A stretch of DNA of 64,000 nucleotides. It comes from Thalassomonas sp. M1454 (GTDB taxonomy: Bacteria; Pseudomonadota; Gammaproteobacteria; Enterobacterales; Alteromonadaceae). The notes below the pieces were generated by a model that was given only the letters and a program-made list of their open reading frames with translations, was not told the DNA's origin and made no database searches. A program made the translations under genes and the position numbers. Positions within the stretch are counted from its first letter, which is position 1, and the number at the start of each line of letters is the position of its first letter. The stretch spans positions 1 to 64,000 of the forward strand of contig NZ_VKDD01000007.1 of NCBI RefSeq assembly GCF_007097525.1, written 5' to 3'. Below are positions 17,047 through 27,165 of the stretch, piece by piece.

Positions 17047-18516
17047 ATGAAAGATAAATCAGACATAGGGCTAGTTGGTTTAGCTGTTATGGGGGAGAAC
17101 TTGGTTCTTAATATGGAATCTAAAGGCTTTACTGTTACAGCGTATAATCGTAGCTATGCGAAGGTTGAAAACTTTTTACAAGGTCGTGCTGCTGGTAAAA
17201 ATATCCGAGGTGCAAATAGCATCGAATCTTTAGTTGAGTCACTGGCTAAACCTCGTAAAATCATGCTAATGGTTAAAGCTGGGCAACCTGTTGATGACTT
17301 TATCGAACAACTCATTCCTCATTTAGACGCTGGCGATATTATTATCGATGGTGGTAATACTCATTTCCCAGATTCAAATCGTCGAACTCAGTACTTAGAA
17401 AGTAAAGGTTTATTGTATATAGGCACGGGTGTATCAGGTGGTGAAGAAGGTGCATTAAAAGGTCCTTCAATTATGCCTGGTGGTTCAAAAGCGGCATGGC
17501 CTGCAGTAAAAGATATCTTCCAATCAATTTCAGCAAAAGTTGATAATGAGCAAGGTGAAGCGGTTGTTCCATGTTGTGATTGGGTCGGTGATGCTGGTGC
17601 CGGACATTTTGTAAAAATGGTACATAACGGTATCGAATACGGCGATATGCAATTAATTTGTGAAGCATATCAATTAATGAAGCATGTACTTGGCTTAAAC
17701 GCAGATGAAATTCATCAAGTATTTGCCGATTGGAATAAGACCGAACTCGACAGTTATTTAATTGAGATCACTCGCGATATCTTCGCTTATAAAGATGAAG
17801 ATGGTGAGCCTTTAGTTGAAAAAATTCTTGATACCGCGGGACAAAAAGGTACAGGTAAATGGACTGGCGTAACTGCGCTTGATTTAGGTGTGCCTTTAAC
17901 CTTAATTGCGGACTCAGTTTTTGCTCGCTGTATATCAGCTCAAAAAGAACAGCGTGTTGCTGCATCTAAGGTGATATCTGGTCCAGGCATAACGTTTACT
18001 GGCGATAAAGCTGAGTTTATCGAAAACTTACGTCAAGCATTATTAGCCGCTAAAATGGTGTCATATGCTCAAGGCTATGTATTAATGCAAGAAGCAGCCA
18101 AAGAGTTTAAATGGGAACTCAATTATGGCGGTATTGCTTTAATGTGGCGTGGCGGTTGTATTATTCGCTCAGCATTTTTAGGTAACATTAAAGATGCTTA
18201 TGACGCTGACCCAGAGTTATCTAATTTATTATTTGCCCCATATTTTCAAGACACTGTGGTTAATGCGCAAGAAGGTTGGCGCAAAGTAATTTGTACTGCA
18301 GTAACTAACGGTATTGCAGTACCATGTTTAAGTTCGGCACTTACTTATTTTGACGGCTTTAGAACGGCAAGATTACCTGCTAACTTACTGCAAGCACAAC
18401 GAGACTACTTTGGTGCTCATACTTATGAGCGAGTTGATAAGCCAAGAGGTGAATTTTTCCACACCAACTGGACAGGAAGAGGTGGCGATACTGCTTCTAC
18501 CACTTATAACGTTTAA
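17047..18516 (+). CDS. gnd: 6-phosphogluconate dehydrogenase, decarboxylating
   Basis: 489 residues. NADP-binding GLVGLAVMGENLVLN at the start, substrate-binding SGGEEGA and the signature HNGIEYGDMQLICEAY identify the enzyme that oxidises 6-phosphogluconate to ribulose-5-phosphate, CO2 and NADPH in the pentose phosphate pathway. The C-terminal tail (FHTNWTGRGGDTAST) is the usual dimer-threading tail. Strong ribosome site gaaggaag. Own terminator follows; neighbours are unrelated, so it is monocistronic. Confidence 0.97.
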   Translation: MKDKSDIGLVGLAVMGENLVLNMESKGFTVTAYNRSYAKVENFLQGRAAGKNIRGANSIESLVESLAKPRKIMLMVKAGQPVDDFIEQLIPHLDAGDIIIDGGNTHFPDSNRRTQYLESKGLLYIGTGVSGGEEGALKGPSIMPGGSKAAWPAVKDIFQSISAKVDNEQGEAVVPCCDWVGDAGAGHFVKMVHNGIEYGDMQLICEAYQLMKHVLGLNADEIHQVFADWNKTELDSYLIEITRDIFAYKDEDGEPLVEKILDTAGQKGTGKWTGVTALDLGVPLTLIADSVFARCISAQKEQRVAASKVISGPGITFTGDKAEFIENLRQALLAAKMVSYAQGYVLMQEAAKEFKWELNYGGIALMWRGGCIIRSAFLGNIKDAYDADPELSNLLFAPYFQDTVVNAQEGWRKVICTAVTNGIAVPCLSSALTYFDGFRTARLPANLLQAQRDYFGAHTYERVDKPRGEFFHTNWTGRGGDTASTTYNV

Positions 18517-18538
18517 ATAAGTGTATAACTAATTCAAT

Positions 18539-18575
18539 GCCCCTATAGGTTTAATTATCTATAGGGGCTTTTTTT
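18539..18575 (+). terminator. Intrinsic terminator of gnd
   Basis: A perfect 9-bp stem gcccctata/tataggggc (18539-18547 and 18560-18568) is followed by seven T's. Confidence 0.92.
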
Positions 18576-18745
18576 ATAAACTACTGCACAAGGGAAGTGT
18601 TAGCTTTATAAAATGGTTTGATATTTATTTCACTTGGTATTATTTGACAGAGTAAATATTTCGTAAAGCCTCTATTAACTCACCAACAGTTTGTTAGATA
18701 ATAAAACTTGGCCGAATTATGATTTAAATTCCTCAAAAGAAAGGA

Positions 18746-20170
18746 TTGAACAACGCAATGCATCTTATGTTAAGAGTTTTCTGCTCTGTTTTTTTATTGT
18801 GCTCGTGCAGTATCCAGACCAAAAAACTAGATGTAACCCCAGATATCGAAAGCTCGTTCATTGATGAAGGTCAAGTTGAGCTAGCTAGCAATTGGTGGGC
18901 GGCTTTCAATGATGACAAATTAAATGAATTAATTGAACTTGGCTTAAAAAATAATCAGTCTTTAACTTCAAGCTTAGCTAGAGTAAAAAGTGCCTCTGCA
19001 GGCTTAACCGTAAGTCAGTCAGATAAATATCCTGATCTAAATTTAAGTGCCACAAGCAGAAACGACTTTGATGACTTTGATCGAGCAGAAAGCGCATCAC
19101 TAGGGCTAACATCTTCATGGGAGTTAGACTTATGGGGGCGTATTGCATCTTTAGAACAAAGAGCTGTTTGGGATGTTGTAGCAAAGCAAGCTCTTTACAA
19201 AGCAAGAGCTAATGCAGTTGCTGGTTCTATTGCCAAAGCTTGGTTTGGTTGGATAGCTGCTACAGATAAACAAAGATTATTTGCTGATCAATACAAGCGC
19301 ACTAACTCAGCGTTAAAAGTTATCAATCGTCGTTTTGCCTTGGGTAAAAATTCAATTACAGATATTTGGCAACAACAAAGATTATTAGAATCTATTGTCG
19401 CGCAACAAGCTGTAAATGATGCCCGCTTAGCAATTTTTACTAAGCAATTGGCATTATGGGTAGGTGTTAAATCCTCACAATTGCCAGAGCTAACTCAGTC
19501 ATCACTACCGACAGTGCCGCCCCTACCAAGTATGGGTTTACCATTAAGTACTCTACAATATCGTCCTGATATCCAAGAAGCCTATGCTCAGCTACAAGCA
19601 TCTAATGCTGCTATGGCTGCAGCGGTTACTGATAGATTTCCACGTATTACATTGCGAGCAAGTTATTCAACTAATAAAACTAACGTACAAGACTTGTTTG
19701 ACGATTGGAGTGGCTCGCTAATATCGTCATTGGTTTTGCCTTTATTTGATGCGGGCGCTAAAAAAGCGGTAGTAAAACAAAGAGAGTATGCTTTAGAGGC
19801 GAGTTTTGCTGATTACAAACAAACTTGGTTAGATGCTATTTATGCGGTGGAGTCATCATTAATTACCGAACAACAACTCGCTAAAGTTGCTAGTAATATT
19901 GATTTACAAATGACCCTGGCGAAAAAATCAGAACGAGTTATATCGTCAAAATATTTAAACGGTAAAGCCAGTTACTTAACCTTATTAAAAGCGCAAGAAA
20001 CCAGTCTTAACCTTGAGCGACAAGTCGTTGATGCCCAAAAAGAATTAATAAATAACCGAGTAAGTTTGTATCGTGAATTAAGTCATGGCAATTTTACTTT
20101 GCTAACTAATGAAGAAGCGCAAGAGTCGATAGATTTTTCTGCTAAAACAATAATCGATGAAAATACCTAA
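18746..20170 (+). CDS. Outer-membrane efflux lipoprotein, NodT/OprM type (TolC family)
   Basis: 474 residues from TTG 18746; the ATG at 18758 is the likelier start, placing aagga about 12 bases upstream. A lipoprotein signal ends in the lipobox LLCSC, followed by the family motif WWAAFNDDKLNELIELGL and two OEP repeats (ASAGLTVSQSDKYPDL, LWGRIASLEQRA, LPLFDAGAKKAVV). It forms the trimeric outer-membrane channel of a tripartite pump. Its stop overlaps the next ATG (taatg), so it is the first gene of a three-gene RND operon. Substrate unknown. Confidence 0.93.
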   Translation: MNNAMHLMLRVFCSVFLLCSCSIQTKKLDVTPDIESSFIDEGQVELASNWWAAFNDDKLNELIELGLKNNQSLTSSLARVKSASAGLTVSQSDKYPDLNLSATSRNDFDDFDRAESASLGLTSSWELDLWGRIASLEQRAVWDVVAKQALYKARANAVAGSIAKAWFGWIAATDKQRLFADQYKRTNSALKVINRRFALGKNSITDIWQQQRLLESIVAQQAVNDARLAIFTKQLALWVGVKSSQLPELTQSSLPTVPPLPSMGLPLSTLQYRPDIQEAYAQLQASNAAMAAAVTDRFPRITLRASYSTNKTNVQDLFDDWSGSLISSLVLPLFDAGAKKAVVKQREYALEASFADYKQTWLDAIYAVESSLITEQQLAKVASNIDLQMTLAKKSERVISSKYLNGKASYLTLLKAQETSLNLERQVVDAQKELINNRVSLYRELSHGNFTLLTNEEAQESIDFSAKTIIDENT

Positions 20171-21432
20171 TGAATAAATTTAATTCCCTACTAATAAAGT
20201 CGATCCCTTTAGTGTTGGTTCTCATCAGCATCCCTTTGGCATTTTTCCTTTTAGATTCCGGTAAAATCGAAAAACCAGCATGGAAAAAAGACAATAAAAA
20301 AAGACAACGTATTGTTCGCGTGATTGAATTAACAAAAGGCTCTGTTACCCCTACATGGAACTCGTCAGGTCTAGTTAAAGCTAACGAAGCCGTTAATATC
20401 TTAGCGCAAGTCTCAGGTAAAATTTCCGAAGTAAACCCTAGAGCTAAACCCGGCGCTTTATTAGAAAAGGGTTCTTGGTTAGCAAAAGTTGATGACACCG
20501 ATTACACCTTAGCTTTACGAACTCAACAAAGTCAGCTTGTTCAGGCGCAGGCAAGTTTAGAGCTAGAGCGCGGCGATCAAATACTAGCAAAAGAAGAGTT
20601 AGCTTTATTAGAAGACATTGACCCTGAAAGTTTAGAAACTACACTGGTGTTGCGCGAGCCGCAATTACTAATGGCGCAAGCAAAATTAGATATTGCCAAA
20701 ACTAATGTTGAAAAGGCCGAGGTTGCATTACAACGTACTAATATAGAGATGCCTTTTAAAGGAAAAATCGTTAGTAAGTCAGTAGGGCGAGGCAGCAGAG
20801 TAGGGCAAAATAGTAATTTATTTGAAGTGGTTAATGTTGATACGTTTTGGGTTGAGGTAAAAATACCTCGTACTTTCCTAGCTATGTTTGATAGCAGCAA
20901 AGATGCCATTTTAACGCAACCTAAACTTTGGGGTGAAGGCGTTAGCCGCACAGCTAAGTTTGTTTCTGTACTGCCCGAATTAGATGCTCGAGATCGACAA
21001 GTCAAAGTTCTACTTGCCATTGACAACCCGTTATCATTAGATCAAAACAATACTATTGATAGCAATAATCCTCCGATTTTTATTAATGACTTTTTAAGTA
21101 TAGAGTTGCAAGGCAAAGCAATTAACGATGCGTGGGTTGTTAAAAGTAACTTGTTACAAGCGGATAATTCTATTTGGGTCGTTGATAGCAATAACACAAT
21201 GCAAAAACGAGCTGTTGATGTGTTATATAAAGGGCGTGACTTTGTTTACATTAAAGCTGACTTTAGTGCAGGGGACAGAGCACTTAGCGAAAAGCCAGGT
21301 ATTGCAAGTGAAGGTTTAGTGGTTAAGCCAATAAACATAAATAAGCCAAGAAAAGCTCAGGCTTTAGCTCTAGATGAAAATGATAAGTCTGATAAAAGAC
21401 AGCAAAAACGCCTTGAAAGAGGTAAGTTGTAA
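20170..21432 (+). CDS. RND efflux periplasmic adaptor (HlyD/AcrA family)
   Basis: 420 residues. An N-terminal membrane anchor (about 8-26) is followed by a lipoyl/barrel-sandwich part (GLVKANEAVNILAQVSGKI), an alpha-hairpin coiled coil (about 118-185) and the returning half (TNIEMPFKGKIVSKSVGRGS). Beta-barrel and membrane-proximal domains then lead to a polar Lys/Asp-rich tail. The adaptor links the inner-membrane pump to the outer channel. It overlaps both neighbours by one base (taatg), which implies translational coupling. Confidence 0.94.
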   Translation: MNKFNSLLIKSIPLVLVLISIPLAFFLLDSGKIEKPAWKKDNKKRQRIVRVIELTKGSVTPTWNSSGLVKANEAVNILAQVSGKISEVNPRAKPGALLEKGSWLAKVDDTDYTLALRTQQSQLVQAQASLELERGDQILAKEELALLEDIDPESLETTLVLREPQLLMAQAKLDIAKTNVEKAEVALQRTNIEMPFKGKIVSKSVGRGSRVGQNSNLFEVVNVDTFWVEVKIPRTFLAMFDSSKDAILTQPKLWGEGVSRTAKFVSVLPELDARDRQVKVLLAIDNPLSLDQNNTIDSNNPPIFINDFLSIELQGKAINDAWVVKSNLLQADNSIWVVDSNNTMQKRAVDVLYKGRDFVYIKADFSAGDRALSEKPGIASEGLVVKPININKPRKAQALALDENDKSDKRQQKRLERGKL

Positions 21433-24400
21433 TGAGCTTTAATCCGATGACATGGATGATCCGCCATGGTATTGCCCCTAACTTATTAATGTTTGCTTTG
21501 CTATTTGGTGGCTTAGTTATGTCGGTGGTTATTCGCAAAGAATATATGCCCGAAACAACCCTAGATAGTATTTCTGTACGAGTAAGTTATCCAGGTGCTT
21601 CACCAAGTGAAATGGAAAATTCTATTGCTGTACCAATCGAAGATTCACTTGATAGTTTATCGGGCATTCGCAGTATCCGCACCACTATTTTCTCTGGTTG
21701 GGTTCGAATACAAGGTGAGCTTGAAGCTGGAGCCGATGCCCAACAAGTTTATCAAGATGCCCAGCAAGCGGTTAACCGTATATCATCTTTTCCATCTGGT
21801 ATGGAGCGACCTAAAGTCGATTTGGGTAAACGAATTATTGATGTAATGGAAATCGTTGTTCATGCTGATTTGGATAAATTTAGTGTTAAAAGGGTAGCGG
21901 AACAAATACGCGATCGTATCTTACAGTCACCTTATATCTCGCAAGTAAAACTAAGTGGTATTCCACGTGAAGAAATTCATGTTGAGATCCCACAAAGTAC
22001 ACTGCAAGCCTATAACTTAACGCTAACGCAAGTTTCATCAAAAATTAAACGCGGTGTTATTGAACAATCGGCAGGAAAAATTAAAGCTGACAATGGCGAC
22101 ATAATCTTATCTGTTGATGAACGTACTTATTGGGCTGATGAATTAGCACAAATGCCACTGCTATCGTCTGAGCAGGGTGATCAATTACTGCTTGGGGATA
22201 TAGCAACGGTAAGTGAAGGTTTTGCCGATGAGCGTTACTTAGTTACCTACGATAAACAGTTATCTGCTCGCATAAATATTTATCGTGTTGGCGATCAAAG
22301 CCCTAGTGATATAGCCGACTCTGTAAAAGAAATGTGGCCAGAGCTCGAAGCTATGCTGCCACCTAATGCAGGTCTTTCAATTGTTGATGATGACGCAACC
22401 AACTATCAAAAACGCTTAGGACTATTACTAAATAACGCCTTTATGGGGTTATTACTTGTGCTTATCTTAATGAGTTTGTTTTTAGAATTTAGATTAGCTT
22501 TTTGGGTAGTAGCCGGTATTCCTAGCGCTTTCTTAGGCGCTATTTTATTAATGCCAAGTTTCGATGTTTCTATCAATATGGTATCTATGTTTGGCTTTAT
22601 TATTGCCCTCGGTATTGTTGTTGATGATGCCATCATTGCCGGCGAAAATATTTATGCGCACATGGAAGAGGGCATGTCTTATTCAGATGCAGCAATTTTA
22701 GGAGCCAAAGAAGTTGCTAAACCATTAACCTTTGCCATCTTAACCAACATTGTTGCCTTCCTACCTTTACTCTTACTTCCTGGGTTTATGAAACTACTCT
22801 TTGGCGCAATCCCCGTGGTGGTTGTACTTTGTTTTATTGTCTCTTGGGTGGAAGCGTTATTTATATTGCCGTCGCACCTTGCCAATATAAAAAAGAAAGA
22901 GCCAAATGTTGTTACGGCTAAATTTAAAGCGTTGCAAAGGCGATGTGATAAGGGCTTGCAAAGCCTAATTACTAATTACTACACGCCACTTTTAAAGAAA
23001 TGTTTAGCGTGGCCAAGCTTAACCCTAGCTATTGCTATTTTATGTTTTGTCTTAGTTCTTTCCTACGCTTTTAGTGGCAAGATGGGCTTTGGCTTATACC
23101 CTAAAATGGATGGTCGTTGGGTTAAAGCAAGCTTTGAAATATCAGAAAGCGAACCTCTTGCCGAGGCAATTAAATTGCGCGATATTTTAGAGCGAAGTAG
23201 CCAAACTATGCTTAAAGAAAACAATGCCGAAGACATTTTAGTAAGCACTCGTAGCTTGATCACTGATACTGGTGTTGAGGTGAGTTTATTACTTGTTGAA
23301 AGTGAAGAGCGTGATGTCAGCACTGAAGAGGTTCGCCAGTGGTGGCGTGAAAGCTCAAAAGAGTTGCATAAAAAAGGTAAGTTGCGATTTAGTGGTGCTC
23401 GTCGTGGTAGCAGTGCCGTGGCGGCAACTTCCGTGACGATAGAGTTACGCCACAGTGATGCTGATGTGTTACTCGCGGCATCACAAGATGCGGCATTATT
23501 TTTCGAAGGTATTGATAATGTAGTCGCCACCGTTAATTCGATGGAAGAAGGCAAACCCGAGTGGAAATTAAAACTCAATGAAAATGGTCGTTCACTAGGG
23601 CTAGATGCTGCTGATTTAGCTGCGCAAATGCGCGCTTCTTTATATGGAGCAAGAGCGCAAAGACAACACCGTTTAAGAAATGAAGTAACCACACTAGTGC
23701 GCTTACCAAGAGAAGAGCGTGAAGTGGCGAATGACATTGAAAGCTTGTTAATTCAAACCAAAGGAGGCGGTTATGCTCCTTTAGGGAGTGTTGCCACTAT
23801 TGAAAAAGTATTAGCTCCTTCTCGAATCAATAGACGTAAAGGTCAACGTATTGAAACCGTTGGCGCGGAAGTTTTACCTGAAGAGGCTATTCCATCGGTA
23901 ACTCAAGCGGTTAAAGGCCATTTAGTGGCTGAATTAGAGGGGCGCTACCCTGGTTTAACTATTCACTTTGGTGGTAATCAAGAACAAATTGCCGAAAGTG
24001 TTTCAAGCTTGGAATTAGGCACCGGTTTTGCGCTAGCTGCTATCTATATTTTGTTAGCCATTGCCTTTAAAAGTTATGCGCAACCATTACTCATTATGGC
24101 GGTTATACCGTTTGGCGCAATAGGGGCTATTTTAGGTCATATGTTCCTAGGCCTTAGCTTGAGTGTGGTTAGTCTTATGGGGATGTTAGCTTTAGCTGGG
24201 GTGGTAGTGAATGACAGTTTGATTTTAGTTGAATATGCTAATAAGAAAACTGCGCAAGGAGTTAATGCTTTACAGGCAATAATTCTTGCTTGTCAGCGTC
24301 GTTTTCGACCTATCATCTTAACCACGTTAACAACCTTTGGCGGATTAGCTCCTATGGTGTTTGAAACATCAAGGCAGGCACAATTTGTTGTGCCAATGGC

Positions 24401-24545
24401 TGTATCGTTAGGATTTGGTATCTTATTTACCACTTTTGTATGTTTGCTAGTATTACCTTCTTTATACATAGTGTTTAATAAAGATAATCAACTAGCCACT
24501 GATAACAAAAATAGTACTGAATCAGAAGCAATTTCTATGGTATAA
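21432..24545 (+). CDS. RND efflux pump inner-membrane permease (HAE1-like)
   Basis: 1037 residues, the normal size for the AcrB family, with 12 membrane helices and two large periplasmic loops. Typical features are IRHGIAPNLLMFALLFGGL at helix 1, VSYPGASPSEMENSIAVPIED, and the helix 4 motif GIVVDDAIIAGENIYAHMEEG with its proton-relay Asp pair. The C-terminal copy is GVVVNDSLILVEYAN. It exports small hydrophobic compounds using proton motive force. No adjacent regulator is present, so the inducer and substrate cannot be inferred. Confidence 0.95.
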   Translation: MSFNPMTWMIRHGIAPNLLMFALLFGGLVMSVVIRKEYMPETTLDSISVRVSYPGASPSEMENSIAVPIEDSLDSLSGIRSIRTTIFSGWVRIQGELEAGADAQQVYQDAQQAVNRISSFPSGMERPKVDLGKRIIDVMEIVVHADLDKFSVKRVAEQIRDRILQSPYISQVKLSGIPREEIHVEIPQSTLQAYNLTLTQVSSKIKRGVIEQSAGKIKADNGDIILSVDERTYWADELAQMPLLSSEQGDQLLLGDIATVSEGFADERYLVTYDKQLSARINIYRVGDQSPSDIADSVKEMWPELEAMLPPNAGLSIVDDDATNYQKRLGLLLNNAFMGLLLVLILMSLFLEFRLAFWVVAGIPSAFLGAILLMPSFDVSINMVSMFGFIIALGIVVDDAIIAGENIYAHMEEGMSYSDAAILGAKEVAKPLTFAILTNIVAFLPLLLLPGFMKLLFGAIPVVVVLCFIVSWVEALFILPSHLANIKKKEPNVVTAKFKALQRRCDKGLQSLITNYYTPLLKKCLAWPSLTLAIAILCFVLVLSYAFSGKMGFGLYPKMDGRWVKASFEISESEPLAEAIKLRDILERSSQTMLKENNAEDILVSTRSLITDTGVEVSLLLVESEERDVSTEEVRQWWRESSKELHKKGKLRFSGARRGSSAVAATSVTIELRHSDADVLLAASQDAALFFEGIDNVVATVNSMEEGKPEWKLKLNENGRSLGLDAADLAAQMRASLYGARAQRQHRLRNEVTTLVRLPREEREVANDIESLLIQTKGGGYAPLGSVATIEKVLAPSRINRRKGQRIETVGAEVLPEEAIPSVTQAVKGHLVAELEGRYPGLTIHFGGNQEQIAESVSSLELGTGFALAAIYILLAIAFKSYAQPLLIMAVIPFGAIGAILGHMFLGLSLSVVSLMGMLALAGVVVNDSLILVEYANKKTAQGVNALQAIILACQRRFRPIILTTLTTFGGLAPMVFETSRQAQFVVPMAVSLGFGILFTTFVCLLVLPSLYIVFNKDNQLATDNKNSTESEAISMV

Positions 24546-24567
24546 ATAATTATTGCTGAACAGCCAT

Positions 24568-24588
24568 AATGCCAACTCAATTGGCATT
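24568..24588 (+). other. Hairpin between RND operon and hrpB
   Basis: 8-bp perfect stem aatgccaa/ttggcatt with loop ctcaa. The tail is taatat, too weak for a confident terminator. It ends 6 bp before the hrpB ATG and may affect its translation. Confidence 0.4.
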
Positions 24589-24594
24589 TAATAT

Positions 24595-27165
24595 ATGACT
24601 ATAGAACCTAACACGCTTCCTATTAATACCATTAAGCAGCCTTTATTGGCTGCTATTGAAAATGACACTCCAGCGATCATCCTTTGTGCACCTCCTGGTG
24701 CCGGTAAATCAACAAATTTACCGCTGTGGTTATTGCAATCTGAGCGCTTTGCGTCGCAAAAGATCATTATGCTTCAACCTCGTCGAATTGCTGCTAAGTC
24801 GGTAGCAACACGCCTTGCTCAGCAACTTGGTGAGAAAGTCGGTGAAACGGTGGGTTATAGAATGCGTAACGATACTCGTGTTTCAACAAACACTCGTTTA
24901 GAGGTTGTCACTGAAGGGATATTAACTCGCCTTATTCAAAATGATAATGAACTCAGTGATGTTGGCTTAATTATATTTGATGAGTTCCATGAGCGTTCTA
25001 TTCATGCCGATTTAGCCTTTGCTTTATCACTCGATATTCAACAAGGCTTGCGTGATGACTTACAATTATTATTAATGTCGGCCACATTAGATAATGATTA
25101 CCTAACTAAGTTTTTACCAAGCGCAGTTTCCCTTGCTTGTGAAGGTCGAACTTTTCCAATTGAAATATCCTATAGTGCGCCAAGCAATGATCGTAATTGG
25201 CGTAACAATGCTATTAATGTGATCCGCAAAAATGCGTTAAGTGAGCAAGGTTCAATTTTAGTATTTTTACCTGGCACAGCGGATATTCGCTTTGTCTATA
25301 ATGCTTTAATTGAACAGCTACCAAATGAAGTCGACTTATTTGCCTTATATGGTGACTTAGATATTAAACAGCAACAACAAGCTATAGCGCCTTCTACAGC
25401 AGGGCGAAGAAAGATCGTACTAGCGACAAATATTGCAGAAACCTCACTGACTATCGATGGTATATCTATGGTAATTGATAGTGGTTATGAAAAAGTTGCT
25501 CGCTTTAACCAAGACAGTTTAATAAATGAATTAAGCCAACAAAAAATATCAAAAGCTTCTGCTGTGCAAAGAGCCGGTCGAGCTGGTCGTATGCAAGCAG
25601 GTAAATGTATACGTTTATATGCTAATGATGACTTTCAGCGTCGAAGTGAACACAGTGCTAGTGAAATTAGCCAAGCAGACTTACTACCTATGACTATCGA
25701 TGTAGCAAACTGGGGGGTAAGTAAATTTTCACAATTAAATTTTCTAGAACTGCCAGCTAAAGCAAGTGAAGTTCATAACTGGCAAACTCTGCAAGCATTA
25801 GATGTGGTTAATCAGCAAAATCGTTTAACTAAACATGGCAGCTTAGTTGCAAACTTTCCTTGCCATCCAAGATTTGCTCATATGCTAATTAAGGCTCTTG
25901 AGTTAGTAGAGCAACATCAGCATTCAATACATGCTTTGTCGCTAGCGTGTTTAATGGCGGCTTTATTAGAAGAACGCGATATTTTTAAACGAGAGCAGGC
26001 CGAAGGTAATTGCGATATCAGAAGTCGTTTATATCAATTAGCGCAAAATAAAAATAAGGCTAGAGGAATTGAAGCTCGTATTATATTACAAGCAACTAGC
26101 TTAGCTAAGAAATTGATTGCTGTGAGTCGCAGCTCTAATTTAAAAAGCTTTAAACTTAGCTTGAATGATAACGATTGGCCAATGACTAGCTCTGGCTTGC
26201 TATTAGCATTTGCCTACCCTGAAAGAATCGCCATAACCCGTAACAAAGTTGGTAGTTATTTATGCACCAATGGCAAGGGAGCAGAGCTTGCTGAAAATGA
26301 TAAATTAAATGGTGAACCTTACTTAGTTTGTGCTCAGTTACACAGTTATCAAAATAAACTTAATATTACTTTAGCTGCGCCAACGTCTGAGGCTGAAATT
26401 TATCAGCACTTTGCAGATCATATACAAGAAAGTGATGTACTTAAATATGATGAAAAACAGCAAAAAATCACCAGTGAAAAGCAAACTCGACTTTTTAGCT
26501 TAGTACTCAATCGAGAAATAAGTAATGCGGTAATCAACAGTGAAACCTTGACCCAGTTATGGTGTGACTTTATTCGTCAAAAAGGTTTGAACGCCTTAAA
26601 GTTTGATGACAAAGTGGTTAATTTTATTAAGCGTGTGCGATGGTTAAATCAATATTTTCCTGGGTTAGACTTACCTGATTTTTCTGAAAAATCTTTGCTG
26701 GCGCAACTAGAGGTTTGGCTGGCGCCTTATGTTATATCCATTAAAAAATTAACGGCTGTACAAAAGCTTAATTTTAGCGAAATTCTCAATAACTATTTAG
26801 ATTTTGAGCAGCGAAAAATTGTCAAACTATGGGCTCCTAAAGTTTATGTATCGCCACTTGGTCGTGAGTTTGTTTATCAATATAGTGACCAACCTCAACC
26901 TAAGTTGGCTTTACCTATGCAACAAGTGTATGGTTTAACTAAGTCTCCCTATGTTGCAAATGGACAAGTTGCTGTACTATTAGAGCTACTTTCTCCTGCA
27001 AAACGGCCAATTCAGGTGACACAAGACTTGGCTAGATTTTGGCAAGGCAGTTATAAAGATGTACAAAAAGATATGAAGGCTAACTATCCAAGACATTTTT
27101 GGCCAGACGAGCCTGCAAACGCTAAACCAACTAATAAAACAAAAAAATATATGCGCAATGACTAA
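24595..27165 (+). CDS. hrpB: ATP-dependent RNA helicase HrpB (DEAH-type)
   Basis: 856 residues. Motif I is APPGAGKST, the Walker B box is DEFHERS, motif III is SATLD, and motif VI is QRAGRAGR. After the helicase-associated domain comes the long HrpB-specific C-terminal region ending in WPDEPANAKP. The substrate in bacteria is poorly known. There is no clear ribosome site at the ATG, and a hairpin lies just upstream. The last 8 bp overlap mrcB, as in many gammaproteobacteria where the two genes are adjacent. Confidence 0.96.
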   Translation: MTIEPNTLPINTIKQPLLAAIENDTPAIILCAPPGAGKSTNLPLWLLQSERFASQKIIMLQPRRIAAKSVATRLAQQLGEKVGETVGYRMRNDTRVSTNTRLEVVTEGILTRLIQNDNELSDVGLIIFDEFHERSIHADLAFALSLDIQQGLRDDLQLLLMSATLDNDYLTKFLPSAVSLACEGRTFPIEISYSAPSNDRNWRNNAINVIRKNALSEQGSILVFLPGTADIRFVYNALIEQLPNEVDLFALYGDLDIKQQQQAIAPSTAGRRKIVLATNIAETSLTIDGISMVIDSGYEKVARFNQDSLINELSQQKISKASAVQRAGRAGRMQAGKCIRLYANDDFQRRSEHSASEISQADLLPMTIDVANWGVSKFSQLNFLELPAKASEVHNWQTLQALDVVNQQNRLTKHGSLVANFPCHPRFAHMLIKALELVEQHQHSIHALSLACLMAALLEERDIFKREQAEGNCDIRSRLYQLAQNKNKARGIEARIILQATSLAKKLIAVSRSSNLKSFKLSLNDNDWPMTSSGLLLAFAYPERIAITRNKVGSYLCTNGKGAELAENDKLNGEPYLVCAQLHSYQNKLNITLAAPTSEAEIYQHFADHIQESDVLKYDEKQQKITSEKQTRLFSLVLNREISNAVINSETLTQLWCDFIRQKGLNALKFDDKVVNFIKRVRWLNQYFPGLDLPDFSEKSLLAQLEVWLAPYVISIKKLTAVQKLNFSEILNNYLDFEQRKIVKLWAPKVYVSPLGREFVYQYSDQPQPKLALPMQQVYGLTKSPYVANGQVAVLLELLSPAKRPIQVTQDLARFWQGSYKDVQKDMKANYPRHFWPDEPANAKPTNKTKKYMRND

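Noticed and set aside
18644..18649. TTGACA as the -35 box of the RND operon
   Set aside because: No acceptable -10 hexamer at 16-18 bp; the nearest AT-rich candidate is 21 bp away.
23063..23737. 224-codon minus-strand frame within the RND permease
   Set aside because: It is a shadow of the permease reading frame, low-complexity in Ser/Arg/Leu, with no family features.
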